Source: Ceratodon purpureus
Lineage: Eukaryota > Streptophyta > Bryopsida > Pseudoditrichales > Ditrichaceae
Direction of reading: 5' to 3'
Assembly (NCBI GenBank): GCA_014871385.1
Contig: CM026421.1
Span: 10,987,128-11,051,127 of the forward strand
Length of the DNA: 64,000 nt
This document shows positions 12,830-26,357 of this stretch, piece by piece. The notes beneath the pieces are model-generated. The model was not told where the DNA came from. It searched no databases and saw nothing but the letters and a program-made list of their open reading frames with translations. Each line of letters opens with the position of its first letter. Positions within the stretch are counted from its first letter, which is position 1. The translations under genes and the position numbers were made by a program.

Positions 12830-14454
12830 GGAGAGTCTGGTGCCAAGAGTAGCCGTAGGCTTAGTTCTCTGCGACAGGCTTGTGCCATCGCAACCCCCAC
12901 GTTCAAACAGCAACTATCAGGGAGATACGCATAGGAAACCCCTTCGAGACAGTCAGATCCGACAGGAAGAAGTTCGCAGACGAAATAGTAAACCTCTGCT
13001 TCTAGCCTACTCCCAGTACAATTTGAGAGACACTCTCAGGCCCATCTTTAGACAAATCCAGCAAGACAAGCACAGACTAGAATTAGACTCGCTAGCTAAA
13101 CCCCACACTCTACAGCAACATGGAGAAGTATCAACGCCGCCCAAGCCATCAAGATGCACCCGCATCGACACACTCAACAGTGCAGATTGCAAGATTTTCA
13201 ACACCATGCGCCTCACAAAAAATCTATCGGCCAGGTGGGTGTTTTATACACCAGGAGCAGCAACATGCCCCACGCAACAGCAAGCAACGCCGGCAAAGCA
13301 ACAGTTCACAAACCCAACTCCGCATATACGCATTTACTCCATACATACTATCTCTAACCATTTCCAAAAACAGCCCTCAAACATTAACTTCTATCAAACC
13401 CTCTCGGCACACTTCTCACTCCACACACCCATACTCTCCAAACATATCCACTCCAAATATCCCATACAACACACTCACCAACACAAAACTCAAAACTACT
13501 TAAACCCTACACTTCACACACACAATCACCGAACGCAAACATCACTTCAACAGGCATGTGTTTTTCCTACTCCCTCACCCCCCCCTACCCTCTACCCATC
13601 GCACAGTTAGCACTGACAACCTCCACTCTCTACACCCCTCCCACAGACCTCACATCATTCCTTCATCTCAAACACTCGCCCTCCCACACAAGCACAGTAG
13701 CATACCACCAACCTCTAGTACCCACTGCATCTCAATTCCATTCCTCCCACCCCCTATCTCCCACACACAACCCCATACAGCCATCAACCAACTCTTAGAC
13801 TCAGAATTTCACCCCTACCTTAGACACCATACAACCCACCCTCTATCCTCTCAATCCCCATCATCTAAACCCCACACAACCACAGCACCTAGAATACCTC
13901 ACATCCCCCGCACAAGCCATTTCACACCCCCTGCAGGACATCACAAGCCAACACCAAGTCGACACAGAGACCCCCTTCTTTCCCTATCACCATTTCCATT
14001 TTGCATCATCACAAGGCTTTGTACACATGCTAGATCAGATACACTCAGAATTATATCCTTGTATCAAATTTATTTTGCAGAATACGTTACAGACTTAACA
14101 TTACCTACACTAACTATCCTCTGCCTCCACAGTTCTGCTACACCGAACCTTCGCCCTCCCAACCACAGCGCGCATGGACACAACTTAAGCTATCACCGCC
14201 CCCTGGAGCAACACTCCCACTTCACGTCGAAAATCAACAGCTGCCGCACCTCAAGCACCGATTCACCTACAGCAACACACAAACCAGTAAGATACCATCT
14301 CTTCCCCTCAGCTCATTACCCCCTCACCTCCCTCATCATAGCAAGATCCAAAAAAACTATACCATATTACCATCTCACTCCCACTCCTACCCTTCCTACA
14401 ACCATCTCCATTACTCACCTTTACACAGTAGACTCCTGTAGTACGACCTCCGCC
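12830..14454 (+). other. 5' A/C-rich leader of the LINE
   Basis: Extremely rich in C and A and poor in G. A long frame that runs in from 13,558 codes only low-complexity Pro/Thr/Ser/His before the ORF1 methionine at 14,455. That looks like a by-product of composition, so I treat it as 5' untranslated or leader sequence. Confidence 0.45.
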
Positions 14455-16883
14455 ATGACCAAAGCTACAGTTAAAATCACCTGTAGAGCCCCTGTCGTGC
14501 AAGAAGAACCAGGGCTCAGTGCGGCCGCCTCTACCCAGTCTGCGCAGGTAGCACCCCGCACATTCAAGCAACTTAGTCACAAGCGCATCAGTCGATCAGT
14601 CTCCGAAAAACTAACCCCAGCCAAAACCACCAAAACCAGCATCAGAAAGAAAGCCAAATCCCAGCCAGATGACATAGATCAAGAGCAGCATAGCACAGCC
14701 AAAGCAAACCTGAAAGCCAAACTTGAGAGCTACCTTGAGCAACTCCTACTTGATAAACTCATGAGCGATTCAGACACCGACGCCAACACCTTTGCAGATT
14801 CTGTCCTCCTAGGCATGCCCATCGACTTAGATAAACCGCATAACACACCACTTGATATCGATTCCCCCCTAGCCCAATCGCAGCACCTAGCTCCCCCCCA
14901 AGCCTCGGTAGCAGTCCTTGCCCCACATCACCTCGAACCTCACCCCTGCCAGCCCCCCATTCCAACCCCAGTCAATCCCTTCCAAGCACCCAGAGTATTA
15001 GTACCGCCCCTCATCTTCACAGAAGATATGTGGTTCAGTTTCGCAACCCATGAAGCAAATGCCACTAGCTCAGCAAGTCCTACCATCATCGAAACCCGCA
15101 CCTTAGCACAAGTAGCTAGCATAGGTGTACCTCGAACCGAAGCCATAGAACTCTACAACTGTGACAAAGCTTACCCCCATGTCCCCCAACTCCTCTTTCC
15201 CATGGACGATCTGACACCGCCGCCGGCCAGTACCTGCACCACACCCAAATCCCAAAAAACTATCCCGTAGACCCCATCACAGGTCTTTCCAAAGGCCATC
15301 AGATTCTCTTTAGATTTGAAACCGGATACCAACATCTCTCCAAACCAGAAGTACTTAGCTTAGCCACCCAGAGATTCGACACTATGAAAATCCGGCTAGG
15401 CACCAGATATAGAGAGCCTATCATAGCCTTCGTCCACCCCAAGACACACATGTGGCTAGGGTTTCTCAAAGTTGATCTCTTCAACCCAGAGAAGGATGCC
15501 ATTGACATTCTCAAAGGCAAACGATCGTTTGTTCTTCCCCTCCTGATCCACAACGTACAAACCAATGTTATCGGCAAGGCTGAGAAAGCCTTTGACCTCG
15601 TAGCCTCCGAAAACAGACTTTACATTACAGCCCCGTCACTCTCCGGCAAATCTGCCAACCAGGTCTTTAGCGACCTCACCCGCCAAGGCTACCTGGACGG
15701 CTATGAACTGGAGATCAGTCAAGTCATCAAACACAGCATCAACCAGAAGTATGCGTTTATTACCACAGGATCAACAACCTCCCGAGAGACTCTGCTTACA
15801 AGACCATTCTCACTCAACGATGAGAAACTTATGGTCTGCCTACCACTATCACACTCAGAAGGTGAGCAAATCCCTGCAACTGACATCAAGCTTAGCACTA
15901 CCATTCAGATCACGAACATATCTATAGATCAGGCACAACCCAGAGTCAAAACAGCCATCAACTCGCTCATAGGGGCCGCTAACATTCTTGACATCTCCTT
16001 TGGTGCTGCAAAGGACGACGAGAAGCTGAGGCATGATGGCATAGCATACATACAACTATCAAACGCCACAGTATACAGCAACTGGAGCAAGGCCAAACCT
16101 AAGCAACTACTCGGCCAACTCATCTACTTCAAACCTCACAGGAAGAGTACCAATGGACCAGAAAAATCTGCAGCAGTCGTAGCCATCCCAGAGACCACCA
16201 CCCCCCAAGCTATGGCTGAAACCGTAGAAATGCTTAGCAACGTCCAAACACATGCACTCAAAACATCGGACATCACCCAATGCTTTGAGGCACATGAGAT
16301 CAGACTAGAAAATAGGCTGCAGACATTAGAAAAATCTATAGTCCACCAGACAGAGAGCTCGCTAGAAGGCAAGATGCAAGATGTTAGGCTTGGCATCCAA
16401 GAGTCCCAGACCCGTATGCTGCATTCCTTGGCCGAGATATCGGCAGCCTTCGGAGGAATGTCTAACAGCATTCACGGGCTTACTTCTGGACTCCAGAACA
16501 GCCTTTCCGCGATAGCCCCCCCAGGTTACCAACCAATCCCCACCACATACCCCCAACCCACCCACTACAACCACAACCCGCTCCTAACACAAAACCCCAC
16601 CATGGCCATGACTATCACCCATCCCGCACCATCACACTACACCCAACCCAACCTGATCACATACCCCCACTCAGACCCCTCAACATTCCCCCACATTGGA
16701 CAACCGGCCCACTACAAACCAGCACCAGCAACGCTCAACACTGAGGCCTCCACCAAAAGCACATCCGCACATAACATAGCCAAGATCCCCACCCAGCATC
16801 GCCTCGGTTCATCCTCGGCCCACTCAGGAGGGACATCTGCACCCAACCCATATTACACAAAAGCCAACATCAGCAATGTGTAG
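14455..16883 (+). pseudogene. LINE ORF1: nucleic-acid-binding protein with RRM and coiled coil (one frameshift)
   Basis: From ATG 14,455 a frame encodes a basic N-terminal region (SIRKKAKSQ) and an acidic middle. It shifts by one base around 15,190-15,270 into the frame that continues to TAG at 16,883. The second part has an RRM-like unit: an RNP2-like TIQITNI and an RNP1-like DGIAYIQL about 60 residues later. A heptad-like coiled coil follows (NRLQTLEKSIVHQTESSLEG and on), then a Pro/Tyr/His-rich tail. This RRM plus coiled-coil design is known for ORF1 proteins of several LINE clades, which coat the RNA and chaperone target-primed reverse transcription. Base composition is more balanced than in the flanks, suggesting past selection for coding. 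The frameshift implies decay or a sequence error. Confidence 0.65.
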
Positions 16884-19043
16884 TACAACCTCACGGCCCC
16901 CCCACACACACACGCGAACACAAAAGATAGAATTACATTAGTACCACAACCTACGGTACCTTTTTCCGTTCTTATGTCTAGAAATCAGACGATCGCAAAT
17001 CCCTGGGCAGCTGATTCCACCCCAGCAGTATCTTTACGAACTGCTCTTGTAAACAACACATGCGGAATATATCTCCCCCCTTTCCCATATCTCACAGATC
17101 CCACCCCAGTCCTTTCTAACATACATCAAATTCACAACCAAAACACAAAACACCCAAACTCTAACATACATCCACCCCACACATTCACAAGCCAAGATTT
17201 ATCACATCCCACTCAAAACCCCCACACATCCCACCGAATCACTACACTACAAAATCCACAAACAACCTCCATTTATAAACAACAAAACACACACCATCAC
17301 ACCGCCTCCAATAAACACAACCACAAACAAACACACCATAAATGGATCCAAAACACTCACCGCCAAAACTGCCACGCAACAAACCAGCTCCACAAACCTG
17401 CGCACCAATTACACAAAATAGTATCCCCTCAATCCACCCTCCAAACTCAGAATCCTAACCTAAACTTAGAACGAGTACACACACACAACCCACACCCTAA
17501 ACCCTCTTACACAACAAAACTTCTGACACTCTCCCTATACCTATACCAAATCGATCCTACACACCGCCAAAACATTACAACGACAATCCCCGCATATAAA
17601 AAACAAACCTTGTCAAAAAAAAACCCCACCAGCTCCAAATCAACCCCACAATACCGCGTCGAAATAGGACCCATACACAGAACCTAAGTAAAGCCAACCA
17701 ACTAAACGAAAATATTAAACAAAACCCCTCCAAATTACTACACAACACAAACACAGGCAAATTCCTAACCTTCCACGCAGAACCAAACCACCATCATCCA
17801 ACACATCAACACAATGCATTATTCAACAAATTTCAAAAACAGAAACCAAAAAATACAAAATCGGGCCCACAACCATCAACCTGGAAATTACTCAAACCAC
17901 ATATTCAAACACACAATCCACCCCCAAAAATAAAACACCACCACCCACACACACCTCAACCAAAACAAAATAAAACAAAAAAACACCATACTAAAATAGA
18001 ATCCACACAACACACAATCCACATGCCCCGAAATCCCACAACTCCCGCTTATACATTCATATCCCCCACAAATACAAACTCACATATCCCACACACACAA
18101 CACCTACACCAACCCGCCCACAATCCAAACCCCAAACACACCAACTCCAAAAACCCTAACCCAGCCCAACCAAACCCGAATACAAACAAACTCCGCAAAA
18201 TCTGGATCTTTCTACAAACCCACCCCTACCACCCCCAAATCAGCATTTACATTAACCACCCTTTACACAAATCCCCAACCAACAAACCCTCAACCTCACA
18301 CCACTCCCAGACTCTTCAAATTATAACCCACCATCTCCCGAAACTCTTCAAATTATAACCCACCATCTCCCGAAACACAGACCTAATTCACCCCACCAAA
18401 AAAACCCATACCACAAAACATACACCACCAAACCATCCCCAGACACAAAAACAATTACAAAACCCCCAATTCAAACCCATACTCACCATTCTACACCCCT
18501 AAAACAATACCCCCTACCCCGGCCCCACAGCAAAACACATTCCCAATCAAAAACCCTAATAAAACCAATTAAAACATTTCCAACCCGATTCACAAAACAT
18601 AAAACCCTCCAACTTCAATCAACACCGCAACTAGATACAAAAACCAACCAAAATATAAAAACCATACACATAAACACCCTTTTTAAAAAACAACAAAACC
18701 CAACTCATTCCCCCCTAACACAAAAACCGCAACCCACATACAACAAATACCCGACCCCACTACTGTCCCTCCAACCCCGGAACCACAACCAACCCATCTC
18801 CACAAAAAAGTCCGCTAAAAACCAAAACTACAAACATCAAAACCAAACACGCACACTGCCATCCTCCCCCAAACCTCCACCCCAAACAAAACCACGCACA
18901 CAGACAGAAAAACAAAACAAAAATACACACAAAACACAACAAACAAACTGCACAAACCCCAGCCAAACCCTAGTCCCAAACCCCCCCCCCCCCCCAAAAC
19001 CCACGGTATTAGAACACCCCGAACGCACGGTCTTAGAAAACCC
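16884..19043 (+). other. A/C-rich spacer between LINE ORF1 and ORF2
   Basis: About 2.1 kb with almost no G on the plus strand and many CAC/ACA/CCC triplets. An open frame at 16,974-17,687 codes low-complexity His/Thr/Asn/Pro only. It is broken by a 15-base poly-C run at 18,981-18,995. An exact local duplication of about 37 bases (starting ACTCTTCAAATTATAACCCA) occurs at about 18,311-18,384. No domain is recognised. It may be decayed coding sequence or a very long inter-ORF region. Confidence 0.4.
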
Positions 19044-19304
19044 ATGCCCCACGATCTATGGACACCTACACCCATATTCATCCAAAATCACAATCTTCAT
19101 CCCTCAAAAAAAACAACAACAACAACAACAACAACCACCACCAATAAATCCACAATATTCCAAAAAAATCCCAAAAGAAAAACAAATACACCATCCAAAA
19201 AACACAAACACCAATCACTCCAACACAAATTACACAAAACACATAATCACATCATAAACCAAAAAATACTCTTCTATAACACATACATACCCCCACAAAA
19301 CCAT

Positions 19305-19349
19305 CTATTCTTAAAACAATGTGGCGATATAGAAAGTAACCCTGGCCCC
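19305..19349 (+). other. 2A-like ribosome-skipping motif (LKQCGDIESNPGP)
   Basis: Codons 19,326-19,349 encode DIESNPGP, an exact match to the D(V/I)ExNPGP consensus of 2A peptides, preceded by FLKQCG as in strong 2A sequences. In known 2A elements the ribosome fails to form the Gly-Pro bond and releases the upstream product. It would separate about 101 N-terminal residues from the rest of ORF2. 2A motifs near the ORF2 N-terminus are known in some non-LTR elements such as trypanosome L1Tc. Activity here is inferred from sequence only. Confidence 0.8.
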
Positions 19350-19940
19350 ATTAACCACATTACACAAAATCTACCAAAAGCCCATATTGCTAGACAAAAA
19401 AAATATTTTTACCCTAACACAATAAGACTTACCTCTCCCTACAAACACTTAGCAAAACCGTTTGCCCCTTTTTTAAACACAAATCACATCCTACACACCC
19501 ATAGTACTACTACCCATCCAAATCTAGCAAATCAATGTCTCACATTAGCACAATATGCACCCCAACACATACTATTTCGATTCATCATTACCATAGGTCC
19601 TACAATTGACATATGCGAAGCATATATTCATACACATAGAACCCCTAAATGGACAAAAATCCTTAACTAACTAAATAAACTCTCAATATCCAAAACCATT
19701 CAATTTGGCCCAATCGACCCCTTACACATCTTCTTTGAAAACAATAAAGACATTATTAACCCACAACATACTATCAACAAAGAAATATATACATATATCT
19801 ACACAAACCCTCCACCTAACACCCGCGACATCCAAAACAAATTTCCCTACCTACCTCTAACACTTATCCAAGAAACACTAAAATGCCGAGACCCAATTAT
19901 AGGTTACCAACACAAAACACAAAACACACACATTAACACA

Positions 19941-19977
19941 CCCCCCCCCACCCCCCCCCCCCCCCCCCCCCCCCCCC
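19941..19977 (+). repeat. poly-C tract (C9-A-C27) inside ORF2
   Basis: Nine C, one A, then twenty-seven C. The frame of the 2A-containing segment enters this tract and the APE endonuclease leaves it in another frame. A homopolymer this long invites replication slippage and sequencing error, so the frame change may not be biological. Confidence 0.85.
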
Positions 19978-22900
19978 AACAACACAGAATGATAAATACA
20001 CACAAACAAAAACCCAAATTATTACATGGAATGTAGGATCACTCAATACAGCAATTCCTGGACTACACAAACTCATCCAAAACCAAGACCAAACACCAGC
20101 CATCATACATCTACAAGAAACAAAATTCTCAACAACAAAATCCACTAAATACCTAAACAGACTATTCCCAGACTTTACATTAATATTCAACAACACAAAC
20201 TCTGCAACAATATGTGCAAAACGTCCATACCTACCATATACCCCATCAAGAGGAGGACTACTCACAATGATACATAAAACATATACACACATTGGTAATA
20301 TAAATAAAATTCCAAGTCCAGCAATCATTTCACCTTACCTTCAAATCATCACCATAGAAAACAAACCCCTCACCAGCATACTACTCATCAACCTTTATAT
20401 GCCATCACATCTTGAAGATCTCCACCTCATCCCCCATATTCAAAACGAAATCACTAAACACATTTCACTCAAACCACAATACATCACAATTATGAGTGGA
20501 GACTATAATCGTGACATTGCAATGATTGGCCGGGACTTTAACAAAAAACACACACCCCCCACCAATAAAGACAAACAATGGCAACATTTCACTCAAACAT
20601 TAAAATTAACTTATATCCCAACAAACACACACTATACTAGACAAGGTGGCCTCAACTACACAGCCACTAGCCTAATCGATGGATTCTACACCAATGATAC
20701 CAACAATACACAGTACACCAGCACAACCAACCTCGGAAACATACAAAATTCAGATCACTTCCCCACACAACTTCATATTCCACAAAACACACTAATTGCC
20801 AGACCAACTCCTACTTACATTCAACCTCCTGCCAAACTATCAAATCCCATCTCTCCAGAACAACTTCAAAACTTTCAAAACTTATTTTTAGAAAAATCCA
20901 ACAACAAAATAGAACGCCTGACACACACACTCCAAATTAATGAAATACAAAATAAACAAACATGGGAAAATTCTTGCAAACACCTAAAAACAATAATAAA
21001 AACTATTACAGAATGCATAACAGACACATGCACAACAAAACCATATCCAAACCTTACTGAAAAAACCAAAAAACAAGGTGGATATCTACCAAGAAAACTA
21101 CAAAAACAATGGAAAAAACACCTCCTAAACTACCATTCATTAAGAAAAATGATATACATTATCACACATAACACACAATGGAGAACCCATCCACACATCA
21201 GAAACATGACCCAACCATCCAAAAACACACCACCCCCACCCTTACATAATAACACACAAAATTGGATAAATATATTGGCAGCAAAAGCAAAAGAAGCCAA
21301 AAATTTAGCACAACAAATAACATACAAACAAATTAACACAAATTGTACAAAAGCCATGGCCAAATACCGAAACCTTCTCAATACACACCCAAAACGAATA
21401 CACAACACTATCTTTAAAAATGACACATCTATAACACTAGACAGTATCCGAGACTCAAAAAACCAAATCCTTACCCATCCAGAAGACATAGCCAACACAA
21501 TATATGAACAACAAACAATAAACTTCAAACCAACAGTACCAACATGCTCTGACCCAACTGACCATGAACTCAAATGCACATGCCTAGTCAAACAATACCC
21601 ATGGCACGACATAGACGGTTTCATCCTAGAAAAAAGAGGACAACCCTATACACAAATGACAAACTTATTTTCACAAGAAACATATGATCTCTGCCTCAAA
21701 CACTTATCAAATGGAAAAGCCCCTGGTCCAGATAACATCCCCAATGAAATAATCAAACACTTACCCCATCAATTCCATACCATGCTATTTTTATTTTTTA
21801 GACAATGTTACCTACAAAAAGAAATACCCCAATACTGGAAACACAGCACAACTGTATTACTCTATAAAAAATCAGACCCCACATATCTCACAAACTATAG
21901 ACCAATTGCGCTAGCCAATACTATCTACAAACTATTTACCAGTACACTAACATCAATTCTTTCTTCCTATGGCGAAAACTATCAAATCTTAAATGAAGCA
22001 CAAGAAGGATTCAGACAAGAAAGATGTACCACAAGACAAATACAAACAATATTAGCTGCACTCTAAGATGCCAAATTCACAAAACAAGACATACACATAT
22101 TATACATTGATTTTAAAAATGCATTCGGATCCATAGACCATGCTAGACTCCTAGCACTTATGGAAGACCTTGGATACCCAATCGAAGCCATCTCCCTCAT
22201 AGGAAACATTTACACAGACTCCACCACATCATTTTCAGGACAACATTTTGGAACCACCAAACCAGTTACAATCCAAAGAGGAACCATCCAAGGTGATACA
22301 CTAAGCCCCTACCTATTTCTAATATTCCTCGAACCTTTACTACGTTGGCTTCAACAAGGAAACCTGGGTTACAAATTTAAAACATCCAACATCGAAATAC
22401 CAACCGCGGCCTATGCAGACGATCTTGCAATCTTAGCAAACAAAATAAAAAAACTTACAAATCCAAATACATAAACTTGAAAAATTCAACAAATGGGCAG
22501 GCATGGACCTTAGCATCACAAAATGCGCCCTCACAGGGTGCCCAAATAAATCCAATCTAAATCCAACTACCTTCAAAGCCTTCTTACAAAGCCACAACAT
22601 CAACTACAATAGCCAACACTTCCCAGTACTACACCAAAATGAGGCATACACATACCTCGGCATCCAATTAATCCCATCTCTTAAATGGAACCTACAACAA
22701 GAAACTACCACAAACAAATTAAAACTCCAAAGCACCAAACTACTCACTAGCCCAGCAACAATCCGACAAAAAATCAAAATTACCAACACAGTTCTACGCC
22801 CAGGAGTAGAATATAGCTTCCACGCAGCCCCCTTCTCCACCCCTGGAATCAAGAAACTAGACAAACTAATTATCCAACTCACAAAAAAAATAAGCAGTAT

Positions 22901-25900
22901 CCCCCAAAGCACACCTAACCTAGCCACACAACTTCCATACAACAACTTTGGCCTAGAAGCATTCTCCTTTCTAAAAGCCTATGCTAATTGCTTGGGGAAC
23001 CAACTCATCAAAGCTCTCAATGATGACGGCAGACTTGGAACAATATACAGAGGTCTAACAAACTACATTATAGCAAAAAATGGAGGATCTCATAAATTAC
23101 CCAGATTAACAGCACATGCATGCCATAGATCACCAATATCCAGAACCTTTAACATCCTTCGAGAACAAGACATTCACCTAGAATCACTTCTCACTCCATT
23201 CAACCTATATCAATCCCCGCTAGAAGAACAATGGACAAAAAGCATACACTGGAACTCTCAAACTCCCACCCAAAAAAATAATAAACAACAATACCTAAAT
23301 AAACTACTACTCTATCAAATCACATCCATTACACAAATCACCCAAGACAACCACACTACCATAATGTGCCAAAAAGACTTCTTAAAAAAATATAAAAGCA
23401 CACCAAAAATAATCAAAAACGCACTTACCACAGCACAACACTTATTTTGTACAAGAATCCATATATGCAAAATAGACTGCCAACACCAATGTACACACCA
23501 AGACAATACCACTACCCACACACTAATGACACAATACACTAACATTCCAGATTTAGAACACACACCCTTAGCACCAACACATACCGACATCCCTCACAAC
23601 GATGAACATACAAATGAAAATAATGACAACCAACCAATCACAAAAATCATAAGATATAAATACCTCAAACAAAAAGAAACATTATTAAACATCACAAATA
23701 ATCATTACAAATTCCTTTGTCAAAACAACCACTCAAACTCTACTAAATGGTTCAAACAACAAAAATTATTCAACATACCACAACAAAATCAAATCACACA
23801 CAACTTATATCTACTACACCAACACATCACACATGTAAGAAACACACAAATAAAAAATAAAATTCACACCTAATTCTTTCAAAAACAAACAAAAGACACA
23901 AAAAATATTTCAAATCCACAAAAAATGACCAACATTCATATTTCAATACAAGAATGTAATCCAGACTTGGACATATGTACAAATAAACCAACTATTCAAA
24001 ACATCCCCCCCCTAGCACACATCTATGACAACACTGGTAAATACATTGGAAGTATTACCTCTATTAGACTCCAATGGCTATGGAAAAAATTTACACAAAC
24101 TAAACAAAATACCCATATTATAACAAACCCTCCCATCCAAGACTTCGCCACCGAAATACTATGGCTCTTTCATAGATATATAACCCACCTTCCAATAAAC
24201 CCAAAACAAATAAAAAATAACAATGAACACTATACCATACCATCCAAACTAATACAATATCTACAACAAACATTTAATATAACTCACTCATACTTCTCAA
24301 ACCTACTAACATGTAATACCAAATTCACACACTATCACTCTATCCACCAAAGAGATGAAATCTTTGGCTCTCTAGGACCCGCATTCAAATTTCAAAGGCA
24401 AGGTAATGGGTATGCACACCCCCCCAACCACCAAGCCACACTCCAAGCAATACATTGGGCGAGACTTGCAGCCCAACAAGACCCAAACTCCACAACAATA
24501 ATAATATTTCCTAACCCCACATGGTATACCAATCACACACTCACCAACAATGAATTTCCAGACACTCACACAATAGCAACATTCCTCCCAGACACACTCA
24601 AATATGAAGCACACCATGGACTACCCAAATACTACAACAAAACTAAACCACTATCCACCAAAATACTTTTTATCCACAACAAAAACTTTTACCCACCCAT
24701 CCCAGATATTACCAATCCTCTCAAAACACTAATACAAAGCCTATTACATACAGACAGCACCATCACACAACCAATAAATACACCACCACACTCAAAAGTC
24801 AAAGAACACGCAGCATGGCACAAAACACCCAAATACCCCATCACCCAACATCCACACATCACAAATACATATCCCAAATCCCACCAAAAATACAAACTAA
24901 AATTTCCAGCACAACACAATTATTACACAGACGGATCCTTTGAACCACCAACCACAGACACCATCACAGGTACACCCAAAGGCAACATCGCAGGATATGG
25001 TATCTATAATAGCCACCATAATATTCAAATCTCACAAAGACTTATAGGACTGCAAGGAATATTAAGAGCTGAACTCACATCCATACTCGAAACACTTATC
25101 CTAACTAAAATGAATACCCACCATACCCATATCTTTACAGACAGTCTCACTAGTCTATACCTAATCAACATACATATGAACCACCCTACACAACACAACA
25201 ACCATTCAGACAAAATACTACTAAATGAAATTATCCAACAACTACAAACTCGCAAAAACCATACCACTATCCACAAAGTCCGAGCACACACCAGAATAAC
25301 AGGAAATGAGGTAGTAGACAAACTAGCACACATTGGCACTAAAATCGGCGGAAACAACATCCCACAAATTACTACCTCACAACATAGAGCACATACCACA
25401 CCCTATTGGCTATCCAAATTAAACAACCACCCCATAACACGCCCAATACGAGACCTTGATCAATACCTTACCAACCAAATTAACACCACACAAATCAATA
25501 CCATACAAACAAAACACCTTAATATTGCCAAATGGACATCCAATAAAGAACTAGATAACAAACTCTCCAACCAATTCTGGAAAGACCCTGAAGTGTCTGA
25601 CGCACAAATCACACAATTACTTAAATTTAGATACGGCCAATACATGGGGAACCAACGAAAAAACCTCTTCTTCCCCCTTCAATTTCCAAATCCCAACTGC
25701 TCCCTATGTGGCCTACAAAACATAGACACATGGCCACACCTACTACTGGCATGTCCACAAATCCAACTTCATAAACTCAGATGCAATCGACATAACAAAG
25801 CCGTGTGGGAAATACGCAAACTCCTACTATCCAACAAAAACTCTAGATCCTTAACATACATGAACGCAGGCACATATGAAAACCAACCACAAGAAAATAC

Positions 25901-26357
25901 AGTACCAACTTGGCTTATCACATGTCATTGCCAAGGACGATGCTATTGCAACGCAAGACTAAAACCCGACATACTATGTATACAAGGTCAACCTCATCTA
26001 TCTGATCCCCCACAATTCCCACACCCATCTACAATAATCCAATACATAGAATTTACATTTTGCCATGACAGATTCAGTCCAGACAAAGTCACTGAAAAAA
26101 TAGCAAAATATGAAGAACTCATACAACAAATTCAAGATGAGGGCTGGAACACAGCACCCATAATCATACTCACAGCAGGCCCTCGTGGTGGAATACACTT
26201 ACCCTCTATAAACATACTTAAAAATAAATTAAAAATCCCATCAAAAGCAATCAAACAATGCATGATTAAAATACACAAAATTGCGGTCAAATATTTGTGC
26301 CACATCATACTAAACAAAAGAAGATTAGAAAATAACCAACCAACAATTGATGATTAA

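Larger units (their letters stand above)
19044..26357 (+). pseudogene. LINE ORF2: 2A-like N-terminus, APE endonuclease, RT, RNase H, CCHC and RLE domains
   Basis: Several open segments join into one polyprotein. The first (from 19,044) carries the 2A-like motif and continues in the same frame past TAA 19,668. The frame changes at the poly-C tract 19,941-19,977. The APE endonuclease follows: TWNVGSLN at about 20,024, LQETK 20,111, SGDYN about 20,495, SDHFP 20,750. RT has GKAPGPDNIPNEI, a TAA at 22,064, and catalytic YADD at 22,412-22,423. A second frame change sits near an A7 run at 22,447; TAA 23,871 is again in frame. RNase H has TDGS near 24,930, RAEL, FTDS and GNEVVDKLA. Then come a CX2CX9HX4C finger (25,698), an RHN motif (25,791), and an RLE core of KPD (25,962), IEFT (26,046) and KIAKY (26,097). 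The TAA at 26,355 ends it. These domains provide nicking, target-primed reverse transcription and RNA removal. The breaks make this copy probably dead. Confidence 0.8.

Noticed and set aside
13558-14454. Long open frame rich in Pro, Thr, Ser and His upstream of ORF1
   Set aside because: Plus-strand composition nearly lacks G, so TAG and TGA stops are rare and long frames arise by chance. The predicted protein is low-complexity until the methionine at 14,455.
16974-18358. Open frames in the A/C-rich spacer (16,974-17,687 and 18,023-18,358)
   Set aside because: Same composition effect. Only His/Asn/Thr/Pro low-complexity peptides, with no motif.
19110-19140. Poly-threonine run in the N-terminus of ORF2 as a possible functional tract
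   Set aside because: It is an AAC/ACA microsatellite in the DNA and most likely a slippage product.
21130-25399. Antisense frames over ORF2 with hydrophobic Cys/Val/Leu-rich peptides
   Set aside because: They are mirror frames of an A/C-rich coding strand (G/T-rich antisense gives Val, Cys, Phe, Leu) and carry no independent evidence of coding.
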